Shown: positions 8,730 to 16,856 of the stretch, piece after piece | Layout of the letters: the number at the start of each line of letters is the position of its first letter | Numbering within the stretch: position 1 is the stretch's first letter | Program-made: the position numbers and the translations under genes | Notes under the pieces: model-generated | Database searches by the model: none | Seen by the model: only the letters and a program-made list of their open reading frames with translations | What the model was told of the DNA's origin: nothing | Assembly: GCF_004348455.1 (NCBI RefSeq) | Contig: NZ_SMKA01000002.1 | Location: 79,837-143,836 of the forward strand | DNA: 64,000 bases | Reading direction: 5' to 3' | Origin: Kribbella albertanoniae | GTDB taxonomy: Bacteria; Actinomycetota; Actinomycetes; Propionibacteriales; Kribbellaceae

Positions 8730-10031
8730 TCAGGCGACGTACTCGGCCTCGGCGCCAAGTGACCGCAGGTCGCGGGCCAGATCGGTGTATCCACGGCGCA
8801 GGTGGAAGGTCTGCTCCAAGGTGCAGACGCCGTCGGAGATCAGTCCGGCCAGCGCGAGCGCCGCCGAACCACGGATGTCGTCGCAGCTGCCCAGGCTGGC
8901 GGCGCGAAGCGTCAGGTCGGGTACGCCACCGACCGTCCAGGTGGTGCTGCTTCGGGACCCGGACGGCGTCGTGCGTTCGGGCGGCGCCGGGATGCCGAGC
9001 GGTCCGAGATTGCGAAGGAACTGGAGCCGGCGCGGGAAGACATCGTCGGAGATTTCGCTGCTGCCTTTGCTGCGGGCCGCCAGCAGCAACGCGACGAAGG
9101 GAATCCAGTCGCTGCTGAACCGTGGCTCGGACCCGGCCTCGATCCGGACGGCTCGGAGCGGTCCCGACCCCGGCGGATAGCCGACGGTCAGCCTTCCAGG
9201 GCACTCCGAGACCTCCGCGCCCATCTCTTCGACGACAGCCAGGAACCTCGGGATGCGGAGCGCGTCCATGGACCGCAACGTGACCCGGCCGCGAGTCAGC
9301 AGCGCCGCGGTCGCGTAGGTCACCGCGTGGATGCGGTCGCTCGAAATGGTCCAGCCGACGCGCTCGGGTGCCTGCTCGCTGCCCTCGATCACAACCTCGG
9401 GCAGGGTGCCAGCGATCGTGATTCCCTGGCCTCGCGCGCAGTCGATCTGATCGGCGCAGGACGGTTCGACGGAGCAGTTCGTCAGCACGCTTCGACCGGG
9501 CGCGACCGCGGCCGCGGCGACGGCGATCACCGTGCCTGTCATCGGCGGATAGCGGAAGTCGATGTCGGCCGGTGTGCGTCGCCGCCACTCGATGGTGGTC
9601 GTCCGGTCGCCGTCGTCGACGGTCGCGCCGAACCGGCGCAGGATGTCGACATACCAGTCGAAGGGCCGGTCGCCGATGAGGCAGCCGACCGGGGACGCCT
9701 CGATGACCACCTCGCCGGCGTGGTGCAGCAACGCGGGCAGCAGGCAGAACAACGAGCGTGATCGGGCCGTGAGCTCGCGCCGCAGCACGACCCGGCGAGG
9801 GGATCGCGGAGCCGCGAACCGGAGCACGCCCGACTCGTGGCCGACCTCTTCGAAGATCAGCTCCAGGGCTTTTCGAAGGGCCGCCGCGTCGATGTGGCCG
9901 GGCACGTTGTGCAGCGTTCCGGTGCTGCTCAGCGCCGCGGTCGCCAAACAGTGCGCGAACGAGTGTTTCCCGCCGTCCAGACGGAGCGCGGCGTCCAGCT
10001 GCCGGGTTCCGTTCACCTGCAATCTGGTCAC
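8730..10031 (-). CDS. MurA-like enolpyruvyl transferase
   Basis: A 433-residue EPSP-synthase/MurA fold protein. The N-terminal lysine segment LRLDGGKHSFAH replaces the usual GAKN, and PVGCLIGDRPFDWYVDILRRFGA carries the MurA-type active-site cysteine. SEPRFSSDWIPFV keeps the catalytic-type aspartate. The family moves enolpyruvate from phosphoenolpyruvate to a hydroxyl; NikO and PolA in nikkomycin and polyoxin pathways are MurA relatives acting on nucleotides. A role on a sugar, cyclitol or nucleotide intermediate is inferred. GTG 10031 is chosen because it follows the SARP-type box by 22 nt with CATGAT as a possible -10. A longer reading frame upstream would run through the box. Confidence 0.82.
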   Translation of the reverse strand: MTRLQVNGTRQLDAALRLDGGKHSFAHCLATAALSSTGTLHNVPGHIDAAALRKALELIFEEVGHESGVLRFAAPRSPRRVVLRRELTARSRSLFCLLPALLHHAGEVVIEASPVGCLIGDRPFDWYVDILRRFGATVDDGDRTTTIEWRRRTPADIDFRYPPMTGTVIAVAAAAVAPGRSVLTNCSVEPSCADQIDCARGQGITIAGTLPEVVIEGSEQAPERVGWTISSDRIHAVTYATAALLTRGRVTLRSMDALRIPRFLAVVEEMGAEVSECPGRLTVGYPPGSGPLRAVRIEAGSEPRFSSDWIPFVALLLAARSKGSSEISDDVFPRRLQFLRNLGPLGIPAPPERTTPSGSRSSTTWTVGGVPDLTLRAASLGSCDDIRGSAALALAGLISDGVCTLEQTFHLRRGYTDLARDLRSLGAEAEYVA

Positions 10032-10053
10032 GCTGAAATCATGACGCAGAAAA

Positions 10054-10069
10054 TACAGGCGGGATACAG
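10054..10069 (-). promoter_or_regulatory. SARP-type box for the MurA-like gene
   Basis: TACAG on the + strand at 10054-10058 and 10065-10069 (11-bp period). Read toward the gene, CTGTA-N6-CTGTA is followed ten bases later by CATGAT and then by the GTG start, with no room for a leader. Confidence 0.78.
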
Positions 10070-10103
10070 AAATGCTATGGAGAATGCCGGTCGACGGCTT
10101 TCC

Positions 10104-10133
10104 TTGACGCTGTTTCGAGCAACGGAGTAATGT
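10104..10133 (+). promoter_or_regulatory. Sigma-70-like promoter of the DNA glycosylase operon
   Basis: TTGACG (10104-10109) and TAATGT (10128-10133) are separated by 18 bp, and GTG 10138 begins four bases after the -10. This predicts a leaderless message. No CTGTA-type repeat faces this gene. Confidence 0.5.
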
Positions 10134-10137
10134 CGGC

Positions 10138-11463
10138 GTGAAATGCGAACCGGCCGATCGGGGTGATGGCAGGATGCAGGCGATATCCGCCGGGACTGCG
10201 AGGCGGCTCGCTCTGGCCGCCCAGGGCTTCGGCGCCGACCGGTACGGAGCGCGGGTCCCGGCCGGGCAGTTGCGAGCGATGCTCGACCAGATCTCCGTCC
10301 TGCAACTCGACTCGGTCAACGTGCTCTGCCGCTCGCACTACCTGCCGCTGTTCGCGCGGCTCGGCGCCTATAGTCGCAACGAACTGGACGACCTCGCCTG
10401 GAGTGCGGACCGGGCTCTGTTCGAGTACTGGGTGCACCGCGCGTCGCTGGCGCGCCTGGCGTTGTTCCCTTTGTTCAGGTGGCGGATGGAGGCCGCTCGG
10501 GCGCATGTGTGGGACCGCGACATCCGGAACTGGCGACAGAGTTCGGATCCCGCGCTGCACGTCGGGCCGTCCGCGATCATCGAGGGCATGACGCGGATCT
10601 CGGCCGAACGACCGCGGTTGCTGGACGAGGTGCGGACCCTCGTCGACGACCACGGCCCGCTCACCGCGGCCGAGGCCGAGTCGAATTCGCCGGCCGGGCC
10701 GGCCGGCGAGGGGGGACGAATGTGGAACTGGAACGACGCGAAGATCGCGCTGGAATGGCTCTTCTTCGCCGGTGAGATCACCGTCGCCGGACGCCGGGGT
10801 TTCGAGCGGGTGTACGACCTGACCGAGCGGGTGCTTCCGGCCGCCGTCGTGAAGGGCCCGGCGCCAGATCGTGAGACCGCCCAGCGGGAATTGCTGAAGC
10901 TGTCCGTCGCGGCCCAGGGAATAGCCACCGAGAAACAATTGCGCGAGTATTTCCATTTGCCAGTGTCGGACACCAGGCAGCGTATTTCCGAGCTGCTTGA
11001 ATCCGGCGCCCTGGTGCCTGCCGTGCTCGAGGGCTCGAAGCGCAGGACCTACCTGGCGCCCGAGGTGCCGGAGCCCGCCGAGCCGCAGGCCCGAGCCTTG
11101 CTCTCACCCTTCGATTCCCTGATCTGGAACCGGGACCGCACCGAGGAGCTCTTCGATTTCCATTACCGGATCAGCATCTACACGCCCGCGGCGCAACGGG
11201 TGCACGGCTATTACGTGCTCCCGTTCCTGCTCGGCGACCGGCTGGTCGCGAGGGTCGATGTGAAGGCGGACCGGCGCCGGTCGGCGCTGGTGGTCCCGTC
11301 GGCGCACGGCGAGCCGGAGATCGACCGGGCCGAGGTCAGCCGAGCGCTGGCCGCCGAACTGCGGCTGCTCGCCGACTGGCTGGAGCTGGATGAGGTGACG
11401 GTGCAGCGATCCGGCGACCTGGGCGCTCCGCTGTCCAAGGCGATGGCGTCGATCGGCGCATGA
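10138..11463 (+). CDS. YcaQ/AlkX-like winged-helix DNA glycosylase, probable self-resistance
   Basis: A 441-residue protein of the HTH_42 superfamily of DNA glycosylases (AlkZ, AlkX/YcaQ). The diagnostic segment reads ISVLQLDSVNVLCRSHYLPLFARLG near residue 60; the Q-x-D form is the YcaQ/AlkX type, whereas AlkZ has Q-x-Q. The C-terminal half has YLAPE, LLSPFDSLIWNRDR and FDFHYRISIYTP, matching the conserved beta region. Such enzymes excise bulky alkylated bases or unhook interstrand crosslinks and serve as self-resistance in clusters for azinomycin, trioxacarcin or hedamycin. This suggests a DNA-alkylating product. The start is the leaderless GTG 10138 (ATG 10174 is an alternative). It overlaps the heptokinase by four bases. 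Confidence 0.85.
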   Translation: MKCEPADRGDGRMQAISAGTARRLALAAQGFGADRYGARVPAGQLRAMLDQISVLQLDSVNVLCRSHYLPLFARLGAYSRNELDDLAWSADRALFEYWVHRASLARLALFPLFRWRMEAARAHVWDRDIRNWRQSSDPALHVGPSAIIEGMTRISAERPRLLDEVRTLVDDHGPLTAAEAESNSPAGPAGEGGRMWNWNDAKIALEWLFFAGEITVAGRRGFERVYDLTERVLPAAVVKGPAPDRETAQRELLKLSVAAQGIATEKQLREYFHLPVSDTRQRISELLESGALVPAVLEGSKRRTYLAPEVPEPAEPQARALLSPFDSLIWNRDRTEELFDFHYRISIYTPAAQRVHGYYVLPFLLGDRLVARVDVKADRRRSALVVPSAHGEPEIDRAEVSRALAAELRLLADWLELDEVTVQRSGDLGAPLSKAMASIGA

Positions 11464-12482
11464 GTACGGAGGTCACCAGCCGCACCCCGTTGCGGATCAG
11501 TCTCTTCGGCGGCGGCACGGACCTGGACTGGTACAGCCGCAGTTTCGGCGGTCACGTCCTGAGCATCGCCATCGACCAGTACGTCGACGTGGTGGTCCGT
11601 CCCACGGACTACGACGGCATCACGCTGATCAACCGCGGAGCCGTGCAGGTCTACGCGTCGGCCGACGCGCTGCCGGCCGGTATCGTCCGGGAGTGTCTCG
11701 CGGTGGCCGGTGGCGGCCGCGGGATCGAGATCACCTGGAGCTCGTCGGTCCGGGCCGGTGCCGGGCTCGGCGGGTCGAGCAGTTTCACGGTCGGCCTGCT
11801 GAACGCTCTGCTGAGATACCGGGGCGGCTCGGCGTCGGCGGCCTGGCTCGCCGACCGCGCGTGTCATGTCGAGATCGATCGCCTGTCCGAGCCGATCGGC
11901 CGGCAGGATCAATACGCCGCGGCGTTCGGCGGCGTGAACTGGTTCCGGTTCGGGCCTGGCGTCGAGGTCGCGCGCGAACCGGTCGATATCGGCGCCGACT
12001 TCCTGGCGGCGGCGCGCGAGCAGATCCTGGTCGTCTCGACCGGCGGCTCCCGGCGTGCCGGTGCGATCCTGGCCGACGTCCGCGCCGGCGGCGCCGGCCG
12101 CTTCGAGGCACTGCACGCTCTGAAGCAGTTGGCCGTCCGGGGACGCGAGGCGCTGCTGGCCGGGGATCTGAAGGCGGTCGGCTGTTTGCTGGACGAGAGC
12201 TGGCAGCAGAAGAAACAACTGTCCGAGCGGGTGCACAACTCCTTCGTGGACCAGATCTATCGCGAGGCGCTGACGGCGGGGGCGTACGGCGGGAAGCTCC
12301 TCGGCGCCGGCGGGCACGGGTACTTCCTGCTGATCTGCCCCGCGCAGCGCCAGGCAGCGGTCCGGGCCGCGCTGGCCGAGTTCGACGAGCTGCCGTTCGC
12401 CATCTCGGCGAGCGGCAGCCGGACCGTTGCCCAACGCAACGTTATGCCCGGACCGCCAGATTGGCGTCGAGCCAGCCGCTGA
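11460..12482 (+). CDS. hddA: GHMP kinase, HddA-like heptose 7-phosphate kinase
   Basis: A 340-residue GHMP kinase. RTPLRISLFGGGTDLDWY is the N-terminal motif of D-glycero-D-manno-heptose 7-phosphate kinases and related sugar kinases. The ATP-binding glycine loop reads RAGAGLGGSSSFTVGLLNA near residue 100, and the C-terminal motif GGKLLGAGGHGYFLLI closes the site. It should phosphorylate C1 of a heptose 7-phosphate, the step between the GmhA-like isomerase and the GmhB-like phosphatase. It lies on the opposite strand from the rest of the heptose set and in the DNA glycosylase operon. Its last 41 bp overlap the convergent nucleotidyltransferase gene. Confidence 0.83.
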   Translation: MSTEVTSRTPLRISLFGGGTDLDWYSRSFGGHVLSIAIDQYVDVVVRPTDYDGITLINRGAVQVYASADALPAGIVRECLAVAGGGRGIEITWSSSVRAGAGLGGSSSFTVGLLNALLRYRGGSASAAWLADRACHVEIDRLSEPIGRQDQYAAAFGGVNWFRFGPGVEVAREPVDIGADFLAAAREQILVVSTGGSRRAGAILADVRAGGAGRFEALHALKQLAVRGREALLAGDLKAVGCLLDESWQQKKQLSERVHNSFVDQIYREALTAGAYGGKLLGAGGHGYFLLICPAQRQAAVRAALAEFDELPFAISASGSRTVAQRNVMPGPPDWRRASR

Positions 12483-13260
12483 CGCTGCCGCAGTCGAAAT
12501 GCCGTCCCGCGAGCTGGTGAACCGCGACGACGTGGTCCCTGGCATAGCGGTCGATCGCCTGTGCGGCCACGAACTCACCGGTCCGCGGGTCGGCGGGCAG
12601 TTGATCGAGGGTGCCGAGGAATCCGGGTCCGAGCACCATCCTGGACACGAAACACAGATCCGAATCGGTGCGGCCCGGCTCGGGTTTCTCGATCAGCCGC
12701 TCGAGCTCGAGCCGGCCGGCGGCCTGCCGTACCTCGACGATGCCGCAGGCCGATACGCGCTCCGGCGGCACCCGGACCACCTGAACAGCGGTCGACGAGG
12801 GCACTGCCGCGGCCGCCGCGGCGAGATCGGCAAGATCGTTGCCTTCCGCACGCAGGACGAGATCATCGGACGACACGGCCATCCAGACGTCGTCGCCGAT
12901 CCAGTCGCGCGCCGCCAGCAGGGCACAGGCCGAGCCGTACGGCGCAGGCTGTTGCCTGATCCACGTCAGGCTCAGCCCGCGCAGACTCCGGTGGAAAGCC
13001 GCGACCGGTTCGTACCGGTCCAGACGCCCGGTCCGGACGAAGGACTCCCGCAAATCGAGATCCTCGCTGAAGTACCGCGGGACGAGGTCGTCGTCCGGCC
13101 GGAGCACCACAGCGATGTCCGTGAGGCCGGCGCCGGCGAGTTCGGCGACCAGGTGCTGGAGGACCGGAACGGCCCCGACCGGAAGCATCGCCTTGTTCAG
13201 CACGGCCGCGACCGGGAACCAGCGGCTGCCCGAGCCCGCGGCGGTGATGACTGCCTTCAT
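12442..13260 (-). CDS. Sugar-phosphate nucleotidyltransferase, GalU/HddC-like
   Basis: A 272-residue nucleotidyltransferase. The N terminus MKAVITAAGSGSRWFPVAAVLNKAMLP is the nucleotide-binding motif GxGxR---KxMLP of GalU/RmlA enzymes. MAVSSDDLVLR holds the metal-binding acidic pair, and LIEKPEP is the sugar-phosphate motif. In this operon it most likely activates a heptose 1-phosphate to an NDP-heptose. The base specificity (ADP, GDP, UDP or CDP) cannot be read. It is the last gene of the 16801-to-12442 operon and its start overlaps the phosphatase stop (ATGA). The 3' end overlaps the opposing kinase gene. Confidence 0.83.
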   Translation of the reverse strand: MKAVITAAGSGSRWFPVAAVLNKAMLPVGAVPVLQHLVAELAGAGLTDIAVVLRPDDDLVPRYFSEDLDLRESFVRTGRLDRYEPVAAFHRSLRGLSLTWIRQQPAPYGSACALLAARDWIGDDVWMAVSSDDLVLRAEGNDLADLAAAAAAVPSSTAVQVVRVPPERVSACGIVEVRQAAGRLELERLIEKPEPGRTDSDLCFVSRMVLGPGFLGTLDQLPADPRTGEFVAAQAIDRYARDHVVAVHQLAGRHFDCGSVSGWLDANLAVRA

Positions 13261-13892
13261 GTCCCGGCCAGAATCATCGCACCGGCGGCGGCCAGGTCGT
13301 CGACCACGGTGACGCTCCCCGGCGCCGCGCCGAGTTGCCGCTCCTGTCCGCGCCCGCGTCCGGTGCGGACCAGGACGCCGGGAACGCCGACCGCTCGCGC
13401 TGCTTCGAGATCGGTGAGACTGTCGCCGATCAGAACCGAACGCTCGAGTGACAAGGGCAGCCGCCGCGCCGCCGTACGGATCAGGCCGGCGGCGGGTTTG
13501 CGGCAGTCGCATCCGTCGACCGGAGCGTGCGGGCAGATCAGGGTGTGGACCGGGACCGACGATCGCGCCAGCAGGTCGACCAGGTGTTCGTGGATCTCCA
13601 CTGTTTGCCGTAGTGTCAGTCGGCCGCGGCCGACGGCGGACTGATTGGTCACGATGACCAGGCCGAAGCCGGCCCGGACCAGATCGGTCAGGATCCGGGT
13701 GATACCGGTGAACGGAACCAGTTGATCGACGGACGTGATGTAGTCGTCGCGGTTCTCGACCAGGACTCCGTCGCGGTCGAGGAAGACCGCGCCGGTGGCA
13801 TCCGTCGGGTCGGCCCTGCAGACGGGACACAACGCGCGCAGGTCCGGCCGGCAATCGAGGACCAGCGGGCTGTTCCGCGTCCGGACGGTCAT
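13257..13892 (-). CDS. gmhB: HAD phosphatase, GmhB-like heptose 1,7-bisphosphate phosphatase
   Basis: A 211-residue HAD-superfamily histidinol/GmhB-type phosphatase. GAVFLDRDGVLVENRDDYI gives the nucleophile and acid aspartates, VTNQSAVGRG is motif II, and CPHAPVDGCDCRKP is the zinc-binding loop (C-x-H---C-x-C) that separates GmhB from other HADs, with RKP supplying motif III. VLIGDSLTDLEAA is motif IV. It should remove the 7-phosphate from a heptose 1,7-bisphosphate. An N-terminal extension of about 35 residues with CPVC is unusual; GmhB proteins are usually near 180-190 residues. It is coupled by ATGA overlaps on both sides. Confidence 0.87.
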   Translation of the reverse strand: MTVRTRNSPLVLDCRPDLRALCPVCRADPTDATGAVFLDRDGVLVENRDDYITSVDQLVPFTGITRILTDLVRAGFGLVIVTNQSAVGRGRLTLRQTVEIHEHLVDLLARSSVPVHTLICPHAPVDGCDCRKPAAGLIRTAARRLPLSLERSVLIGDSLTDLEAARAVGVPGVLVRTGRGRGQERQLGAAPGSVTVVDDLAAAGAMILAGT

Positions 13893-14563
13893 GCGCCCTG
13901 GCCGGTGGTGGTGTGTACGACCTGGTGCCGGCCGCGGACGAAGGTGGTCATCAGGTGGCCGATGCTGAGATGGATGTCTTCGGTCCGGCCGAACGAAGGA
14001 TCCTTGGTGATGACCCCGATGGCGGCGTACTCCGCGACCGCGCCCGGTGACCCGAGGAGAGCGACGATCTCCAGGTTGAGGGCGGACGCGGTCCGGCAGG
14101 CTTCGACGACGTTCGTCGATGTGCCACTCACACTCAGGACCACGAGGGCGTCACCCGGCCGGGCGGACTGCTGTAGCTGCTGGGCGAAGATCCGGTCGTA
14201 GCTCACGTCGTTGGCGATCGCTGTCATCCACGCGAGGCTGCCGGTCAGCGGGAGCGCACGGCCGCACCGCTCGGTCTCCGGACAGTCCGTCAGCGCCTGG
14301 CTGAGATCAGCGGCGATGTGGGTGGCCGTCGAGGCGCTGCCGCCGTTCCCGGCCAGGTAGACGTCGTGCCCGGTACTGAGTTTGGCCCAGATCAGCTCGA
14401 GTGCGTCGATCAGACCCGGGTCGGCCCGAAGCCGGTCGAGGTCCTCGATCAGTGTGCTGGTGTACCGGTCGACGAGATCGTCCGCGTTCCGGAAGACATC
14501 CCAGCGCTCCTCGGTACTGCGGATGGTAGTGACGAACCGGCGCCGGTGGCTGCTCTGCGTCAT
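13889..14563 (-). CDS. gmhA: SIS-domain sedoheptulose 7-phosphate isomerase, GmhA-like
   Basis: A 224-residue SIS-domain protein. VYLAGNGGSASTATHIAADLSQ is the phosphate-binding loop with the helix that carries GmhA active-site residues, and ALVVLSVSGTSTNVVEAC is the second SIS signature. EDIHLSIGHLMTTFVRG near the C terminus matches the conserved helix with a catalytic histidine in GmhA. It should convert sedoheptulose 7-phosphate to an aldoheptose 7-phosphate, committing the same precursor that the cyclase at 1859 uses. It is coupled to neighbours by ATGA overlaps. Confidence 0.87.
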   Translation of the reverse strand: MTQSSHRRRFVTTIRSTEERWDVFRNADDLVDRYTSTLIEDLDRLRADPGLIDALELIWAKLSTGHDVYLAGNGGSASTATHIAADLSQALTDCPETERCGRALPLTGSLAWMTAIANDVSYDRIFAQQLQQSARPGDALVVLSVSGTSTNVVEACRTASALNLEIVALLGSPGAVAEYAAIGVITKDPSFGRTEDIHLSIGHLMTTFVRGRHQVVHTTTGQGA

Positions 14564-15516
14564 CGGGGGTCCTCCAGCAGTTGGCGGCCGGCCAGGGTGG
14601 CCTGGACGACGTCGTCGACACCCTCGGGAAAGCCGATCTGCGGCGACCAGCCGAGCTCGACGCAGCCGGTGATGTCGAGGGTGACGAAGCGGACGTCGCC
14701 GAGTCGCTCCGGCTGCCAGTCGACGGCCGGCTCGGCCAGCCCGGCCGATCGCGCGACCGCGTCGAGAACCTGTCGCGTCGTCCGCGACGTACCGGAGCCG
14801 ATGTTGTAGATGCCCTGGCCGGCGGAGACCGCGTGGACGAAGGCGCCGGCCACGTCGCGGACGTGGATGTAGTCCCTCGTCGAGAGGCCATCACCGTAGA
14901 CCTGGACCGGCCGTCCGGTCAGCATCGCGTCAGCGAAGATGGCCACCACTCCGTACCCTGCGGCTGCTCGCTGGCGCGGACCGTAGGCGTTGCCGAGCGC
15001 GAGTGCCACCCACTCGAGGTCGTAGAGACGTTCGTACAGCTCCAGGTACTCGACCATCACCCGCTTGGTCAGGGCGTAAGGGCTGTCACTGCGCCGACTG
15101 AAGTGCTCAGCGGAGGCGCCGACGGGTTCGCGGTGCGATCCGTAGATCGTGCCGCCACTGCTGGCGGCGACGACCTTGGCGCCGACCTGCCGCGCCGCGT
15201 CGAAGACGCGCAACGAGCCGGCCAGATTCACCTCGCAGTCGAGTAGGGGCATCGCGACGGACCGCATGACGGACGGCTGCGCGGCCAGATGGATCACCCC
15301 GGCCGGTCCGAAGTCGAGCAGCCGCTGCCCGGCGACCGGCGTACAGATGTCGAGCTCCGCCAGGGTGTGACAGCCATGGCTCTCGTGCTGCTCGAGGTTC
15401 TCGCGACGACCTGCCCGCAGATCGTCGATGATCAGAGTTTCGTGCCCGCCGGCACACAGAGCATCGAGTACATGGCTGCCGATGAAGCCGGCGCCACCTG
15501 TCAAACAGATTCGCAT
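14560..15516 (-). CDS. NAD-dependent nucleotide-sugar epimerase/dehydratase
   Basis: A 318-residue extended short-chain dehydrogenase of the GalE-like type. CLTGGAGFIGSHVLDAL is the NAD-binding GxxGxxG, VIHLAAQPSV follows, and SSGGTIYG with SPYALTKRVMVEY supplies the catalytic Ser/Tyr-x-x-x-Lys. The C-terminal half has GPRQRAAAGYGVVAIF and GDGLSTRDYIHVRDVAGA as in UDP-sugar 4-epimerases. It probably modifies the NDP-heptose (epimerisation or keto formation) before amination by the adjacent aminotransferase. The gap to the upstream gene is 13 bp. Confidence 0.87.
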   Translation of the reverse strand: MRICLTGGAGFIGSHVLDALCAGGHETLIIDDLRAGRRENLEQHESHGCHTLAELDICTPVAGQRLLDFGPAGVIHLAAQPSVMRSVAMPLLDCEVNLAGSLRVFDAARQVGAKVVAASSGGTIYGSHREPVGASAEHFSRRSDSPYALTKRVMVEYLELYERLYDLEWVALALGNAYGPRQRAAAGYGVVAIFADAMLTGRPVQVYGDGLSTRDYIHVRDVAGAFVHAVSAGQGIYNIGSGTSRTTRQVLDAVARSAGLAEPAVDWQPERLGDVRFVTLDITGCVELGWSPQIGFPEGVDDVVQATLAGRQLLEDPR

Positions 15517-15529
15517 CGCGGCGTTCTCC

Positions 15530-16801
15530 TCATCTCCAACTGATCGGCGACGCCACCCGGGCGATCGCCGAGGCGATGTCGTGCATGTCCTGCGCGTCTC
15601 CCAGCAACGTGCTGTGGTGCGTCACGACGCAGCGGTCGTAGAGGTCCTCGGTCGCCGTGAACTTGCGATCCTTGTTGCACTCGACGAAGTCCCGCGTCAG
15701 CGGCTGCAGGGTGGGTTTGGTCCAAGGCTGCAGCAGCCGGCTGCGGTGCAACGGCGGATCGCCCTGGTAGAACGGCCGGTGCAGCTCGGCGGTCAGGGCA
15801 TCCGCGAGATGTTCGGCCGTGACGGCCGGCGGCAGCGGGTCGAAGACGATCGCGAGCTCGTAGATCGACATCTTCGTCTGTTCCGGACGCGGACGGATCA
15901 GCCGGACGCCGGGGACGTCGGTCAGCAGCTCGTCCAGCAGCCGGAAGTTGTGGTTGCGCCGTGCGTGCTGGGCATCGAGCAGCGGGAGCTGGGCGCACAG
16001 CACCGCGGCTCCGAACTCGCTCAGGCAGAAGTTGGAGCCGAGGATCCCGGCGCTCTCCTCGAGCGCGGGATCCGTGCTGTCGGCCCGGTACCGGCGGGAG
16101 TCGGCCCGCAGCTCCTGGAGAGCGGTCGCGAGATCGTCGTCGTCGGTCACGACGGCGCCACCTTCGCCGCAAGTGAGAACCTTGCCCTGCTGCATGCTGA
16201 AGCAGCCCAGTCGGCCCCAGGATCCGGCCGGCCGGCCGAGCCACTCCGCGCCGTGCGCCTGGGCGCAGTCCTCGACGATCTCGATACCGCGCCGGTCGGC
16301 GGCGGCCACCAGGCCCGGAGCATCGGCCATCACGGCCGACCAGTGCACGACCACTGCGGCTTTCGCCCCGACCTCCGCGTCGAGGTGCTCGGGTCCCATA
16401 CAGCCGAGCTCGCTGTCGACGTCGACCAGGATCGGGACCAGGCCGGCCCGCAGCGCGGCGGTCGCCGACGCGACCCAGGTCAGCGCCGGCACCAGAACGC
16501 GGTCGCCGAACGACAGTTTCAGCGACTCCAGCGCCACGACGAGCGCGCTGGATCCGTGGTCGACGGGCACACAGTGCCGAGTGCCCGTGTAGGCCGCGAA
16601 CATCTCCGCGAAGCGGCGTTCGAACAAACCCGACGAGCCCCATTGGCTGGTCAGCGTCCAGCGGTCGCTGCCGACGACTTCGGCCAGGTTCGCCTGGACG
16701 TCGGGGCTCGGTTGCGGCCAGCGCGGCCAGGGCCGGCTGGGATCACGGACGGGCCGGCCGCCGTGGACGGCGAGGATCGGTAGCTTGGTTTGGCTGACCA
16801 T
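15530..16801 (-). CDS. Second DegT-family aminotransferase
   Basis: A 423-residue PLP aminotransferase similar to the one at 3106-4407 and also of the StsC/BtrS style: AVHGGRPVRDPSRPWPRWP at the start, VPVDHGSSALVVALESL, VPALTWVASATAALRAGL, EDCAQAHGAEW and the PLP lysine in CFSMQQGKVLTCGEGGAVV. It heads the heptose operon, so either a keto-heptose or a second position of the cyclitol is aminated. Two enzymes of this subfamily also occur in 2-deoxystreptamine and streptidine clusters. ATG 16801 has no Shine-Dalgarno and lies 23 nt after a SARP-type box. Confidence 0.87.
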   Translation of the reverse strand: MVSQTKLPILAVHGGRPVRDPSRPWPRWPQPSPDVQANLAEVVGSDRWTLTSQWGSSGLFERRFAEMFAAYTGTRHCVPVDHGSSALVVALESLKLSFGDRVLVPALTWVASATAALRAGLVPILVDVDSELGCMGPEHLDAEVGAKAAVVVHWSAVMADAPGLVAAADRRGIEIVEDCAQAHGAEWLGRPAGSWGRLGCFSMQQGKVLTCGEGGAVVTDDDDLATALQELRADSRRYRADSTDPALEESAGILGSNFCLSEFGAAVLCAQLPLLDAQHARRNHNFRLLDELLTDVPGVRLIRPRPEQTKMSIYELAIVFDPLPPAVTAEHLADALTAELHRPFYQGDPPLHRSRLLQPWTKPTLQPLTRDFVECNKDRKFTATEDLYDRCVVTHHSTLLGDAQDMHDIASAIARVASPISWR

Positions 16802-16824
16802 GCTGAAACGGTCGCGGATCCGGC

Positions 16825-16840
16825 TACATGCCGGGTACAG
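16825..16840 (-). promoter_or_regulatory. SARP-type box for the heptose operon
   Basis: TACAT at 16825-16829 and TACAG at 16836-16840 on the + strand, period 11 bp. Read toward the gene it is CTGTA-N6-ATGTA, ending 23 nt before ATG 16801. It would drive the five-gene run down to 12442. Confidence 0.72.
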
Positions 16841-16856
16841 GAAGCCGGGTCCGGTC

